Shown: positions 1-9,000 of the stretch, in pieces
How the letters are laid out: every line of letters begins with the position of its first letter
Numbering within the stretch: position 1 is the first letter of the stretch
Assembly (NCBI RefSeq): GCF_000522985.1
Contig: NZ_CP007129.1
Coordinates: 992,001-1,056,000, forward strand
DNA length: 64,000 bases
Source of the DNA: Gemmatirosa kalamazoonensis
Lineage (GTDB): Bacteria; Gemmatimonadota; Gemmatimonadetes; Gemmatimonadales; Gemmatimonadaceae
Direction of reading: 5' to 3'
The notes under the pieces: generated by a model
The model's input: the letters and a program-made list of their open reading frames with translations, nothing else
Told to the model about the DNA's origin: nothing
The model's database searches: none
Position numbers and translations under genes: made by a program

Positions 1-1
1 G

Positions 2-457
2 ATCCTCGGCAAGCTGCTGCCGTACCTCGTCATCGGCCTCGTCGACGTGCTCGTGGCGCTCGCCGTCGGCGTGTACGGCTTCGGCGTGCCGTTCCGCGGC
101 AGCGTGCCGCTGTTCCTCCTCGCGTCGACGATCTTCCTGCTCGGCGTGCTGGGGCTCGGGATCATGCTGTCGTGCAAGCTGCGCACGCAGCTGCTCGCGA
201 CGCAGGCGGCGATCTTCGCCACGTACATGCCGGCGCTGCTGCTCTCCGGCTTCATGTTCACGATCGACAACATGCCCGCGCCGCTCCGGCTCGCGTCGCG
301 CGTGGTCGCCGCGCGCTACTTCGTCGAGCTGACGCGCGGGATCTTCCTCAAGGCCAGCGGCGTCGACGTGCTCTGGCCCTCCCTCGTCGGCCTCGCGCTG
401 TACGCGGCGGCCACCATCGCCCTGAGCGTGCGATCGTTCAGGAAGGAGCTCGCATGA
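2..457 (+). CDS. ABC-2 type transporter permease, C-terminal part (5' end outside window)
   Basis: Inner-membrane permease of an ABC-2 exporter of the YbhS/YhhJ kind, which together with a partner permease and a cytoplasmic ATPase expels drugs or other hydrophobic substrates. The reading frame is open from base 2, so the N-terminal half lies outside the window. Four hydrophobic segments are visible, followed by the typical tail with 'LLSGFMF' and 'ARYFVELTRGIFLKASG', the conserved end of this family. The stop overlaps the ATG of the next permease (ATGA), indicating translational coupling in an operon whose ATPase and membrane-fusion genes would lie upstream. The assignment rests on the permease tail and on the homologous partner that follows. 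Confidence 0.85.
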   Translation: MLGKLLPYLVIGLVDVLVALAVGVYGFGVPFRGSVPLFLLASTIFLLGVLGLGIMLSCKLRTQLLATQAAIFATYMPALLLSGFMFTIDNMPAPLRLASRVVAARYFVELTRGIFLKASGVDVLWPSLVGLALYAAATIALSVRSFRKELA

Positions 458-1583
458 CGCACGCCTCGACACGCTTCTCCTGGGTGCGCCTGTGGCACAT
501 GGTGCGCAAGGAGCTGAAGCAGATGGTCCGCGACCCGAAGGCGCGGCCGATCCTGTTCGTCGTGCCGGTCGTGCAGATGATCCTGCTCGGCTACGCGGCG
601 ACGACCGACGTGCGGAGCATCCGCTTCGTCGTCGCGGACCACGATCGCACGACGGAATCGCGCGCCCTCGTCGACGCGTACCGCACGAGCGGCTACTTCG
701 ATGTGGTGGTGCGCACCGAGCGCGCGGTCGAGCTGTCCGCGGCGCTCGAGCGCGGCGTGGCGACGGTGGGGCTCACCGTTCCGCCGGGCTTCGCGCGCGA
801 CCTGCGCGGCGGCCGCGCGCCGGCGGTGCAGGTGGTCGTCGACGGCTCCGATGCGAGCCTCGCCACGGTCGCGCAGTCGTACGCCACGCAGGTCGCGCTG
901 CAGTTCGGCGCGCGCGCCGTGCGGGGACCTGCGGCGGCACCGGTGGAGCTGCGCGCGCGCGCGCGTGGTACAACCCCGGCCTGGAGAGCCGCTACTTCAA
1001 CGTGCCCGCGGTGATGGGTGTGCTGTTGATGCTGATCTGCCTCCTACTCACGTCGCTCGCCGTCGTGCGCGAGCGCGAGATCGGCACGCTCGACCAGCTC
1101 CTCGTCAGCCCGATCACGCCGACGGAGCTGATCATCGGCAAGACGATCCCCGTGCTCGGCGTCGGCGTGCTCCACCTGCTCATCGCGATCGGCATCGCGC
1201 TGTTCCACTTCGGGGTGCCGCTGCGCGGCTCGTTCGCGGCGCTGTTCCTCGCCACGGTGCTGTACGTGCTCGCGGGACTCGCGCTCGGGCTGCTCATCTC
1301 GACGGTGTCGCGCACGCAGCAGGAAGCGTTCATGCTGCTGATCCTCTTCTTCCTGCCGGCGGTGGTGCTCTCCGGCTTCCTGTCGCCGATCGACACCATG
1401 CCGGCGGCGTTCCGCTGGCTCACGGTCGTGAACCCGCTGCGCTGGTTCCTCGAGATCGTGCGCGGCGTGTTCCTGAAGGGGCTCGGCGTGCGCGAGCTGT
1501 GGGTGCACTACGCGACGCTCGCGACGATGGCGAGCGGGATGCTGTGGCTCGCGATGCGGAGGTTCGCGCGGGCGATCGCGTGA
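454..1583 (+). pseudogene. ABC-2 type transporter permease (YbhR-like), frameshifted
   Basis: Second permease of the pair. Translation starts at ATG 454, overlapping the upstream stop. Frame 1 gives a convincing N-terminus ('MVRKELKQMVRDPKARP', a TM helix and a periplasmic domain) up to about base 951. The family sequence then continues in frame 3 from about base 960 ('WYNPGLESRYFNVP', five TM segments, 'NPLRWFLEIVRGVFLKG'). The switch falls inside an alternating GC run at 951-965. Removing one GC unit restores a single 375-residue protein of normal length for the family. The cause may be a sequencing or assembly error, a genuine inactivation, or slippage-based phase variation; these cannot be separated here. 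The domain assignment is firm, the functional state is not. Confidence 0.8.
951..965. repeat. (GC)7G dinucleotide run at a frameshift point
   Basis: An uninterrupted alternating GC tract of 15 bases lies exactly where the two halves of the ABC-2 permease change reading frame. A gain or loss of one unit switches the downstream frame. Confidence 0.8.
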
Positions 1584-1594
1584 AGCACGACATT

Positions 1595-1677
1595 GAACCG
1601 CAGAGGACGCAGAGGGCCGCAGAGGAGAACCAATTGGTGTTGGTCTCCTCTGCGGCCCTCTGCGTCCTCTGCGGTTC
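1595..1677. repeat. Inverted repeat, family F1 (CGCAGAGG words), copy 1
   Basis: Arms of 33 bases at 1595-1627 and 1645-1677 are perfect reverse complements around a loop of about 17 bases. Each arm is made of variants of one short word (CGCAGAGGA, CGCAGAGGG, CCGCAGAGG) and starts with GAACC. The element lies just after the permease stop and before the GxxExxY gene. Related copies are at 2181-2264 and 9969-10044. It could work as an RNA hairpin or terminator, but no T-tract follows. Confidence 0.9.
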
Positions 1678-1791
1678 AGACTGACAGCGACGGTCCTCAC
1701 CTGGCGCGAGACGCTCGTGTGACGCGCGCGTGACGCGGGGGTGGAACGTGCGCGTCGGTGTTGCTGTTCCCCGCGAGCCACGGAGGATGCG

Positions 1792-2168
1792 ATGCACCCG
1801 AACGAAGTCAGCGGGCAGATCGTGGACGCCGCGATGAAGGTCCATTCGGCGCTCGGCCCGGGTCTCCTGGAGAGCGCCTACGAAGCGTGCCTCGCGCACG
1901 AGCTGCGGAAGCGAGGCCTTCCGTCCTCGTGCAGCATCCGCTGCCGGTGATCTACGACGGCATCCGCATCGACGTCGGCTATCGCGTCGACATGTTCGTC
2001 GAGGACACCGTGGTCGTCGACCTCAAAGCCGTCGCCAAGACCGCCCCTGTGCACGAGGCACAGCTGCTCACCTATCTGAAGCTGAGCGACCGGCACGTCG
2101 GGCTGCTCATCAACTTCCACGTGCTGCACTTGCGCGACGGGATCACGCGGCTCGTCAACGAGCTGTAA
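1792..2168 (+). pseudogene. GxxExxY family protein, frameshifted
   Basis: GxxExxY proteins (PD-(D/E)XK-nuclease-like, about 125 residues, function unknown). The start is ATG 1792, preceded by GGAGGATGCG. Frame 1 gives 'NEVSGQIVDAAMKVHSALGPG' in part and 'GLLESAYE', the signature that names the family. The remainder ('DVGYRVDMFVED', 'VVVDLKAV', 'HEAQLLTYLKL', 'VGLLINFHV') is in frame 3. The switch lies between about 1918 and 1930, so one base is missing or two are extra. The gene lies between two copies of the F1 inverted repeat (1595-1677 and 2181-2264), an arrangement treated in the findings. Either the gene is dead or the sequence has an indel error. Confidence 0.8.
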
Positions 2169-2180
2169 GACTCTTTGATC

Positions 2181-2264
2181 GAACCGCAGAGGACGCAGAG
2201 GGCCGCAGAGGAACGCCAACGAGAGAGTTGGTTTCCTCTGCGTCCTCTGCGTCCTCTGCGGTTC
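2181..2264. repeat. Inverted repeat, family F1, copy 2
   Basis: The left arm 2181-2212 is identical to the first 32 bases of copy 1. The right arm 2234-2264 has the same words with a short indel and substitution in the middle. It begins 12 bases after the GxxExxY stop. The rest of the 2169-2482 gap shows no gene; it has short repeats of GCGACATTCCGCGAC at about 2285-2310. Confidence 0.9.
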
Positions 2265-2482
2265 AGTGTTGCTCGCGCCATTCCGCGACGTCGCGACATT
2301 CCGCGACCGCGACGCGACGGCAACCCCCGGCTCGTGTTCGAGCACGACACACCAAGCCGTTGTCACGCATCGCCTTACGCGCGCAATGCACGCGCCCTCG
2401 CGAATGGTCCTCGCGTTGCCTTTCCCAGCGAGCGGTCGGACGCGCACCCGCGCCGAGTCGAACCGGACTTCCCTCCCCGCTC

Positions 2483-3856
2483 ATGTCCATCCACGCTACC
2501 TCCCGCCACTTCCGTCGCGTCGCACCCGTCGCGGCGTTGATCGCTTCGCTGTCTCCCACCCGCGCGCGCGCGCAGGAGCCGTCGGCGGGGCATCTCACGC
2601 TCGGCGGCGCGGCGCGTCTCGCGGCGCTGCGCAGCGCGGCGAGCGCCGGTGCCGCGGCGCGCTCGGCGCAGGCCGACGCGCGCACGTCGCAGCGCCGCGC
2701 CGAGCTGCTGCCGACGCTGTCGACGAGCGCGCAGCTCGGCGCGCGCACGACGAACTCCGCGTCGCTCGGCATCGACTTCCCGACATCGGCCGGTAACGCG
2801 CCCGCGTTCGATCCGCGCGGTGAGCTGATCGGACCGGTGCACGACATGGATCTCCGCGCACGCATCGCGCAGCGCGTCGTCGACGTGCCGGCCATGCTGC
2901 GTTGGCGCGCGGCCGCCGCCGATGCCGACGCCGCACGCCGCACCGTCGCCGCCACCGCCGACCAGGCCGCGGAGCGCGGCGCCGCGGCGTACGTCGAGGT
3001 GCAGCGCGCCGAGGCCCGCATCGCCGCGCACCTCGCGGACTCCGCGCTCGCCGCGGAGCTGCTCGACATGGCGCGGCAGCAGCTCGCCGCCGGCGTCGCC
3101 GTGTCGCTCGACGTCACGCGCGCCGAGTCGCAGCTCGCCGATGCGCGCGCGCGGCTCATCACGACGCGCGGCCAGCACGAGCGCGCGCTGCTCACGCTGC
3201 GGCGCGAGCTGGCGCTCGACGCCAGCGCCCCGTTAGGCATCGCCGACACCCTCGCGGCGCCGCCGGTCGTCGAGCCCGCGCGGAGCGGCGACGACGCCGT
3301 GCGCGAGGCGCTCGCCGCGCGTGCCGACGTGCGGGCCGCCGTCGCGTCGCAGGACGGGGCGCACCTCCAGGCGCGCGCCGCGCTCGCCGAGCACCTTCCC
3401 ACCGTGCAGCTGTTCGCCGACCACGGCGCGACCGGCCGCGGCACCGATCGGCTGCTCGGCACCTACGCGTACGGCGTGCAGGTCTCGCTCCCGTTGTTCG
3501 ACGGGCTGCGCGCCGAGTCGCGCGCGGCCGAGGAGCGCGCGCGCGAGCGCGAGGCCGAGACGCAGCTTCAGGACGCGCGGCGCCAGGTCGAGACCGAGGT
3601 GCGCGGCGCGCTCGTCGACATCGCCACCGCGCGCGAGGCCGTCGCCGCCGCCGACGTGCGGCTCCGACTCGCCGAGCAGGAGGTGGCGCAGGCGCGGGAA
3701 CGGTTCCGCGCGGGCGTCAGCGGCAACGCCGACGTCATCTCGGCTTCGATGTCGCTCGACGGCGCGCGCGATCTCGTGATCGATGCTCGCGCCGCGTACC
3801 AGCGCGCGCGCGTCGCGCTCGCCGCTGCACGCGGCGACGCCGCGACGCTGCCCTGA
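2483..3856 (+). CDS. TolC family outer-membrane efflux protein
   Basis: Outer-membrane channel component of a tripartite efflux or type I secretion system. The 457-residue product begins with a signal peptide (residues 1-31, ending 'SPTRARAQ') and has two long Ala/Arg/Glu-rich coiled-coil regions with heptad character (about 110-200 and 330-440), matching the duplicated OEP repeat of TolC. 'GVAVSLDVTRAESQLADARA' and 'FRAGVSGNADVISASMSLDGARD' are the paired family motifs. ATG 2483 was chosen because it opens the signal peptide; longer upstream translation is repeat-derived. Proximity to the ABC-2 permeases at 0-1.6 kb suggests they form one exporter with an adaptor encoded off the left edge. 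A Leu is encoded by TTA within the GTTAGGC word at 3232. Confidence 0.85.
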   Translation: MSIHATSRHFRRVAPVAALIASLSPTRARAQEPSAGHLTLGGAARLAALRSAASAGAAARSAQADARTSQRRAELLPTLSTSAQLGARTTNSASLGIDFPTSAGNAPAFDPRGELIGPVHDMDLRARIAQRVVDVPAMLRWRAAAADADAARRTVAATADQAAERGAAAYVEVQRAEARIAAHLADSALAAELLDMARQQLAAGVAVSLDVTRAESQLADARARLITTRGQHERALLTLRRELALDASAPLGIADTLAAPPVVEPARSGDDAVREALAARADVRAAVASQDGAHLQARAALAEHLPTVQLFADHGATGRGTDRLLGTYAYGVQVSLPLFDGLRAESRAAEERAREREAETQLQDARRQVETEVRGALVDIATAREAVAAADVRLRLAEQEVAQARERFRAGVSGNADVISASMSLDGARDLVIDARAAYQRARVALAAARGDAATLP

Positions 3857-3890
3857 TTCCGACACACCGCCTAACGAGAGGGATACTCCG

Positions 3891-4142
3891 ATGATGCTCC
3901 CCACCGCCCTGCTCGAGCGCCTCGACCGCCTGGTCGTGCGCCGCACGCTCCACGCAATCGACCGCGGCACGCGGCCCGTCGAGCGCACCATCGAGTCGAT
4001 CGACTTCCTCGCCACCGCGGGCGCCGAGGCGCTCGTGATGCACCTGCCGCACGCGGAGCTGATGCGCGCCGCGGAGGCCGACCTCCACTCCTCACTCGCG
4101 TGGCTCGCGGAGCGCGCCATCATCCCATGTCCGCTCACCTGA
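3891..4142 (+). CDS. Small conserved-looking protein of unknown function
   Basis: The 83-residue product has no signal peptide and no family I recognise. It starts at ATG 3891 with a purine-rich AACGAGAGGGAT upstream, is predicted largely alpha-helical, and has an amphipathic N-terminus rich in Leu/Arg. It follows the tolC-like gene by 34 bases and its last 16 bases overlap the start of the next gene, so it belongs to the same transcription unit. Codon use matches the neighbours, which supports a real gene. Its role is unknown. Confidence 0.6.
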   Translation: MMLPTALLERLDRLVVRRTLHAIDRGTRPVERTIESIDFLATAGAEALVMHLPHAELMRAAEADLHSSLAWLAERAIIPCPLT

Positions 4143-4867
4143 TCGCGGGCGCGCTCGTCGCGCTGCTCCGGGCCCCCGCGCTGCCGGCGCTGCCCGCGGA
4201 CGCGGCGCCCGTGCCGTTCGTCGTCGGCGAGGAGCTGACGTACCGGGCGTCGTTCGGCGGCATCCGCGCCGGCACCGCGCGCATGCGCGTCGAGGGCGTC
4301 GACACCGTGCGCGGCAAGCTCGCGTACCACCTCGTGTTCACGCTCGACGGCGGCATCCCGTTCTTCCGCGTGCACGATCGCTACGACAGCTGGGTCGACG
4401 TGCGCACGCTCTCGTCGCTCCGCTACCGCAAGGTCGTGTCCGAGGGCCGCTACAAGCGCTCGACGACGTACGAGATCTACCCCGAGCTGGCGCGCTACCG
4501 GCAGGACGACGACTCGCTGCGCGCGAGCGTCTCCGAGCCGCTCGACGACGGCTCGTTCATCTACGCCGTGCGCGTCGCCGGCGTGCGCGTCGGCGAGACG
4601 CGGCGCGACGAGCGCTACTTCCTCCCCGATCGCAACCCGGTGGTGCTGACCGGGCTGCGCCAGGACACCGTCACCGTGGACGCCGGCACGTTCCCCGCCG
4701 TCGTCGTGCGCCCATCCATCCGCACGAACGGGATCTTCTCCGAGCAGGGTGATGCGCAGGTCTGGTTCAGCGACGACGCGCGCCGCTACCCGGTGCTCGT
4801 GAAGACCAGGTTCTCGAAGTTCTCCGTGACGCTGACGCTCCAGTCGGCGACCGACCGCTCCGCCTAA
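4127..4867 (+). CDS. DUF3108-like exported protein
   Basis: Predicted exported beta-rich protein of 246 residues. It begins with a short signal-like segment ('LIAGALVALLRAPALPALPA'), and the body has the DUF3108 pattern: 'FVVGEELTYRASFGGIRAGTARM', then 'YDSWVDVRTLSSLRYRK', then a C-terminal strand set with 'AQVWFSDDARRYPVLVKTRF' (quoted piecewise). DUF3108 proteins are periplasmic or outer-membrane associated with unknown function. ATG 4127 overlaps the preceding small gene; a start at 4100 would lengthen the N-terminus without improving the signal. The stop TAA lies inside a GCCTAAC word at 4862. Confidence 0.75.
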   Translation: MSAHLIAGALVALLRAPALPALPADAAPVPFVVGEELTYRASFGGIRAGTARMRVEGVDTVRGKLAYHLVFTLDGGIPFFRVHDRYDSWVDVRTLSSLRYRKVVSEGRYKRSTTYEIYPELARYRQDDDSLRASVSEPLDDGSFIYAVRVAGVRVGETRRDERYFLPDRNPVVLTGLRQDTVTVDAGTFPAVVVRPSIRTNGIFSEQGDAQVWFSDDARRYPVLVKTRFSKFSVTLTLQSATDRSA

Positions 4868-4871
4868 CCGC

Positions 4872-6914
4872 GTGTCTCCCGTGTCCATTCCCCGTGTCGT
4901 CATCATCGGCGGCGGCTTCGCCGGCAGTGCGTGCGCGAAGGCGCTGCGCGAGCGGCTGCCGTCCGACGCCTGCGAGATCGTTCTGTTCGACCGCGAGAAC
5001 CACATGGTGTTCCACCCACTGCTGCCGGAGGTGATCGGCGCGTCGCTCGCCGCCGACGCGGTGGCGACGCCGCTCCGGCAGATGCTCCCCGGCGTGCGCT
5101 GTCGCACCGAGGAAGTCGTCGACGTCGATCTCGACGGGCGCGCCGTGATCTACACCGCGCACGACGGCGCGACGGGGCGCATGCCGTTCGACCACGTCGT
5201 CATCGCCTGCGGTCGGCGCGTGAGCCTCGGCATCATCCCCGGCATGTCCGACCACGCGTTCCCGCTGAAGACCGTGGGCGACGCGACCGCGCTGCGCAGC
5301 CACGTCATGCAGCAGCTCGAGCGCGCCGACGCGTGCGACGACGAGGCGCGGCGCCGCTGGTACCTCACGTTCCTCGTCGTCGGCGGAGGGTTCAGCGGCG
5401 TGGAAGCCGCCGGCGAGATCAACGACCTGGTGCGGTCCAGCATCCGGTTCTTCCCCGGCATCCGCGACGAGGACGTGCGCGTCACGCTCGTGCACGCGCG
5501 CGACGAGATCCTCCCCGAGGTGAGCCCGCCGCTGCGTGCGTTCGCCGCGAAGCGCATGCGCGAGGCCGGCATCGAGCTCCTGCTGAACGCCGCCGTCGCC
5601 GCCGCGACGCCCGAGGGCGTGTGGCTCGCCGAGGGACACGCGCTGCGCGGCGGCACCGTCGTGTGCACCGTCGGCACGAGCGCGGCGTCGTTCGTCGAGC
5701 GCATCGACGCGCCGAAGGACCGCGGCGTGCTGCTCACCGATGCCGACATGCGGCTCCAGGGTCATGACCACGCGTGGGCGCTCGGCGACTGCGCGCGCGT
5801 CGTCAACGCGCTCGACGGCAAGCCCTCGCCGCCGACGGCGCAGTTCGCGCTGCGGCAGGGGCGGCGACTCGGCGAGAACATCGCGCAGGCGCTGCGCGGC
5901 CGCCCCACGGCGCCGTTCGCGTTCAAGCCGCTGGGCCAGCTCTGCTCCATCGGGGGCCACACCGCGGTCGCCGAGGTGTTCGGCGTGCGCATCGGCGGCA
6001 CGCTCGCGTGGCTGCTGTGGCGCTGCGTGTACGCGGCGAAGCTCGCGACGTGGTCCAAGCGCGTGCGCGTGGCGATCGACTGGCTGCTCCAGGCCGTCTT
6101 CCCGCGCGACCTCGTGCATCTCAAGACGACGACCACGCAGCGCGTCTCGCGCGCTTGCTACCAGCCGGGCGAGTTCGTCTTCCGCCGCGGCGACCCGGCG
6201 ACCGACTTCTACGTCATCGAGCGCGGCGAGGTGGAGATCCTCGACGGCGACGTGGTGCGCGCGACGCTCGGCCCGGGCGACTTCTTCGGCGAGATGGCGC
6301 TGCTCGAGTCGCGGCCGCGCGGCGCCTCCGTCCGCGCGCGCACCGTGTTGGAGCTCGACGTCGTCGGCCGCGACGTCTTCACGCGCATGTCGAGCGCGCT
6401 CGGACCGCTGCGCGACCTCGTCGCCGACGCGGTGCGGCGGCGGCGCATCGACGTGTGGAACCGACTGCCGGCGGCGCACGCCGCGCTCGCCGCCGTCCCG
6501 CTGTCGACGTTCGTCGAGCCGCGCGATGCCGCGCCGCTGCGCCCGCACGACACGCTCGCCGACGCGATCCGTCGCTTCGCCGACGCGCGCGCGGAGCTGT
6601 GCACCGTCCTCGACGAGCAGGAGCACCTCGTGGGCGTCGTGCGCCGTCCCGACCTGCTGCGCGCCGTCGAGCGGCTCGTCGCGATGCCGGGCACCGCGCC
6701 CGCCGATGTACCCGTGCGCGACTTCATGGCCGCCGAGCCGGTGACCGTCGCGCGCGACGCGTCGCCGCTCGCGCTCGCGACGACGCTGCGCGAGCACGCG
6801 CTCACGTCGGTGCCCGTCGTCACGAGCCGCGAGGCGCCGCGCGTCGAGGGACTCGTGCGCGCGGAGTCGCTGTTCGCGTGGCTGCTCGACCACGCGCCGG
6901 CGCCCGCCCGTTAG
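4872..6914 (+). CDS. Type II NADH dehydrogenase fused to cNMP-binding and twin CBS domains
   Basis: Flavoprotein of 680 residues, predicted to oxidise NADH and reduce quinone at the membrane surface. Residues 1-410 are a complete NDH-2 core: FAD Rossmann motif GGGFAG (13-18), NAD Rossmann GGGFSGVE (171-178), the FAD-contact motif ALGDC (303-307) and a hydrophobic C-terminal membrane anchor (about 375-410). Residues 425-520 form a cyclic-nucleotide-binding fold with the phosphate-binding cassette 'FGEMALLESRPRGASV'. Residues 545-675 form two CBS motifs. Translation appears to start at GTG 4872, four bases after the previous stop. The regulatory tail suggests that cAMP/cGMP and adenine nucleotides tune respiratory NADH oxidation; that is inference. 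The stop TAG lies in a GTTAGGC word. Confidence 0.85.
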   Translation: MSPVSIPRVVIIGGGFAGSACAKALRERLPSDACEIVLFDRENHMVFHPLLPEVIGASLAADAVATPLRQMLPGVRCRTEEVVDVDLDGRAVIYTAHDGATGRMPFDHVVIACGRRVSLGIIPGMSDHAFPLKTVGDATALRSHVMQQLERADACDDEARRRWYLTFLVVGGGFSGVEAAGEINDLVRSSIRFFPGIRDEDVRVTLVHARDEILPEVSPPLRAFAAKRMREAGIELLLNAAVAAATPEGVWLAEGHALRGGTVVCTVGTSAASFVERIDAPKDRGVLLTDADMRLQGHDHAWALGDCARVVNALDGKPSPPTAQFALRQGRRLGENIAQALRGRPTAPFAFKPLGQLCSIGGHTAVAEVFGVRIGGTLAWLLWRCVYAAKLATWSKRVRVAIDWLLQAVFPRDLVHLKTTTTQRVSRACYQPGEFVFRRGDPATDFYVIERGEVEILDGDVVRATLGPGDFFGEMALLESRPRGASVRARTVLELDVVGRDVFTRMSSALGPLRDLVADAVRRRRIDVWNRLPAAHAALAAVPLSTFVEPRDAAPLRPHDTLADAIRRFADARAELCTVLDEQEHLVGVVRRPDLLRAVERLVAMPGTAPADVPVRDFMAAEPVTVARDASPLALATTLREHALTSVPVVTSREAPRVEGLVRAESLFAWLLDHAPAPAR

Positions 6915-6921
6915 GCGCCGG

Positions 6922-8838
6922 TCACGGCCACCAGCGCACCCGCACGCCGGGCGGGAACGCGGTCGCCACGCCGGGCGTCACGCCGCGTCCCGACACGCTC
7001 AGCTCGCGCAGCCTCGGCAGCCGCGCGAGCGCCGCGACGCCCGCGTCGGTGAGCCCGTGGCACGTGTCGAACGTGACGCGCTCGAGCGAGTCCATGCCGG
7101 AGAGCAGCGCCGGCGTGCGGTCGGTGATCGTGGTGTAGCTGTTGAAGTAGTACGTCAGGTTCGGCAGCCGCGCGACGTGCTCCGTCGCCGCGTCCGTCGT
7201 GTCGCGGCAGTACATGAGAACGAGCGACTCCAGCCGCTCGCACCGCGCGACGTGCCGGTACCCGGCATCCGGCACGTCCATCGGCATGAGCTCGCGCAGC
7301 GCGGGGAAGTCGGGGAGCGCCGCGACGCCGGCATCGTCGACGTTGAGGCAGCTCACCGACAGCCCGCGCAGCGACGGGATGTTCGCGAGCGCCGCGAAGC
7401 CGCGCCGCCGCAGGTTGTGGCAGCGGCGCCCCCAGATGTACTCGATCGAACGCGACGCGCTCAGTGCGACGAAGCCGTCGTCCCCCGCGCTCGTGTCCTG
7501 CACGCCGAGGAAGCGCAGCCGCGGCATCGCGGCGATCGCCGGCATCCAGTCGTCCTTCGCGTCGACGCCGAGCCATCCGAGGTTCGGCAGATCCACGAGC
7601 GGGTCCATCGCCGCCGCCGTGATGGCGAGCCGCGCGTCGTCGACGTTGAGCCCGAACAGCCCGTCGAGCCCGCGCAGCCGGCCCATCCCCGCGTCGGTGA
7701 ACGGGCCGCGGAGCGCGAGGTGGTTCGGCGACGAGTCGTAGCTCACGAGCGCGAGCCGCACCTCGCCGCCGAGCCACGTCTTGAACGCCGGGATCTCGTG
7801 CAGCACCGGGATCCCCGCATCGGTCACCAGCTCGCCCGTCCGGAGCGTGCGCAGCGCGTCCATGCCGGCGAGCGCATGCAGCGCGCCGTCGCCGGTGCGC
7901 GTTCCGCCGAGGTTCACCTCGCGCAGCGCGCGGCAGTGCGCGAGCTGCGCCGCGCCGGCATCGGTGACGCGCGTCCACGCGAACGAGATCGACTCCAGCG
8001 CCGGCAGATCGCGCAGCACCGGCAGGCCGCGGTCGGTGACCGCCGTGCCCGAGAGATCGAGGTGCGTCAGACCCGGCAGCCGCGCGAGGTGGCGAACCCC
8101 CTCGTCGGTGAGCGCCTGCGAGCCGCCGAGTGCTAACGACGTCAGGCCTGGGATCCGGGCGACGTGGGCGAGCACCTCGTCGGTCATCTGCCCCTCCGCC
8201 ACGAGCCGCGCCTCCGGGTGCTCGGCCAGTGCGCGCAGCACCGTGTCCCACTCGCGCGCGACGGCGAGCGTCGCTGGGTCCTCGCCGTCGCCGCGCACCA
8301 CGCGCACGGGCCGCGTGGCGACGAGCGTCTGCGGCGACACCGTCGACGCGAACGCCGCGAGCTGCGCCCAGCTCGTGAAGCCGTGCTCTCGCGCCACGAG
8401 CCAGCGCGCGTCGTCGACCGTGATCTCCACGTCGCCGTCGGGCTCCGACGGACGCTTGCCGAGGTCGAGCTGCACGTAGCGGCGCATCGCCGGCCACGCG
8501 CGCCGGTGCCACGTGTGGCGGTAGAGCCGCTCCATCGCCTCGGGCGTGCCCGTGCGGTACGCGTCGAGCAGCGCGTCGGCCGCCGCCTCGTACTGCGCGA
8601 GCGGGCGTGCCGCCTCCATCGCTGCCTCCGACGACGCCTTCAGCGCGGTCCAGCCGTCGAAGCCCCGCTCGCGCGCCAGCGCGTGCTGCACGTCGCGGAG
8701 TGATGGGGACGCCGGTGCGTTAGGCACCGCGCGGTCGAGTCGGGCGCGCGCTTCGGGGTCGGCTCGGCGGAGCGCGGTGAGCCAGCGCTTCGCTTCCTTG
8801 CGGAGGCTCTCGAGGCCGCGGCGGGGCTGGTCGGACAT
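6922..8838 (-). CDS. Leucine-rich-repeat protein with ankyrin-type N-terminal leader
   Basis: Protein of 638 residues with no signal peptide. The N-terminal 140 residues carry the 'LRKEAKRWLTALR ... DVQHALARERGFDGWTALK' segment, which commonly precedes ankyrin or LRR repeats in soil bacteria, and a second degenerate copy ('AREHGFTSWAQLAAF'). From about residue 210 onward there are roughly 15 LRRs of the RNI/F-box type with the recurring pattern 'LTDAGV..LA.LP.L..L.L..' . I chose ATG 8838 because GGAGGAAGG sits seven bases upstream; an ATG at 8853 lies within that ribosome site. The role is probably protein-protein interaction; no enzymatic motif is seen. Confidence 0.8.
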   Translation of the reverse strand: MSDQPRRGLESLRKEAKRWLTALRRADPEARARLDRAVPNAPASPSLRDVQHALARERGFDGWTALKASSEAAMEAARPLAQYEAAADALLDAYRTGTPEAMERLYRHTWHRRAWPAMRRYVQLDLGKRPSEPDGDVEITVDDARWLVAREHGFTSWAQLAAFASTVSPQTLVATRPVRVVRGDGEDPATLAVAREWDTVLRALAEHPEARLVAEGQMTDEVLAHVARIPGLTSLALGGSQALTDEGVRHLARLPGLTHLDLSGTAVTDRGLPVLRDLPALESISFAWTRVTDAGAAQLAHCRALREVNLGGTRTGDGALHALAGMDALRTLRTGELVTDAGIPVLHEIPAFKTWLGGEVRLALVSYDSSPNHLALRGPFTDAGMGRLRGLDGLFGLNVDDARLAITAAAMDPLVDLPNLGWLGVDAKDDWMPAIAAMPRLRFLGVQDTSAGDDGFVALSASRSIEYIWGRRCHNLRRRGFAALANIPSLRGLSVSCLNVDDAGVAALPDFPALRELMPMDVPDAGYRHVARCERLESLVLMYCRDTTDAATEHVARLPNLTYYFNSYTTITDRTPALLSGMDSLERVTFDTCHGLTDAGVAALARLPRLRELSVSGRGVTPGVATAFPPGVRVRWWP

Positions 8839-9000
8839 GACACCTTCCTCCATGTCGCCCGGAGTCCGCTGAGCACGGGCAGGAAGAAGGGTGTGGCGGC
8901 GTGCCGTACCCGACTCGAGTGGGTGGGAGGATTCCCTTGCCGCGGACAGGAGGCGCCCCAGCGCGCGCTGCCCACACGCTGGCGCGCGTCGCGGCCGGCG

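Noticed and set aside
1420-1899. Short frames encoding Arg/Ser-rich 'SSAALCVLCG'-type peptides around 1.6, 2.2 and 10 kb
   Set aside because: These are translations of the F1 inverted repeat, not proteins.
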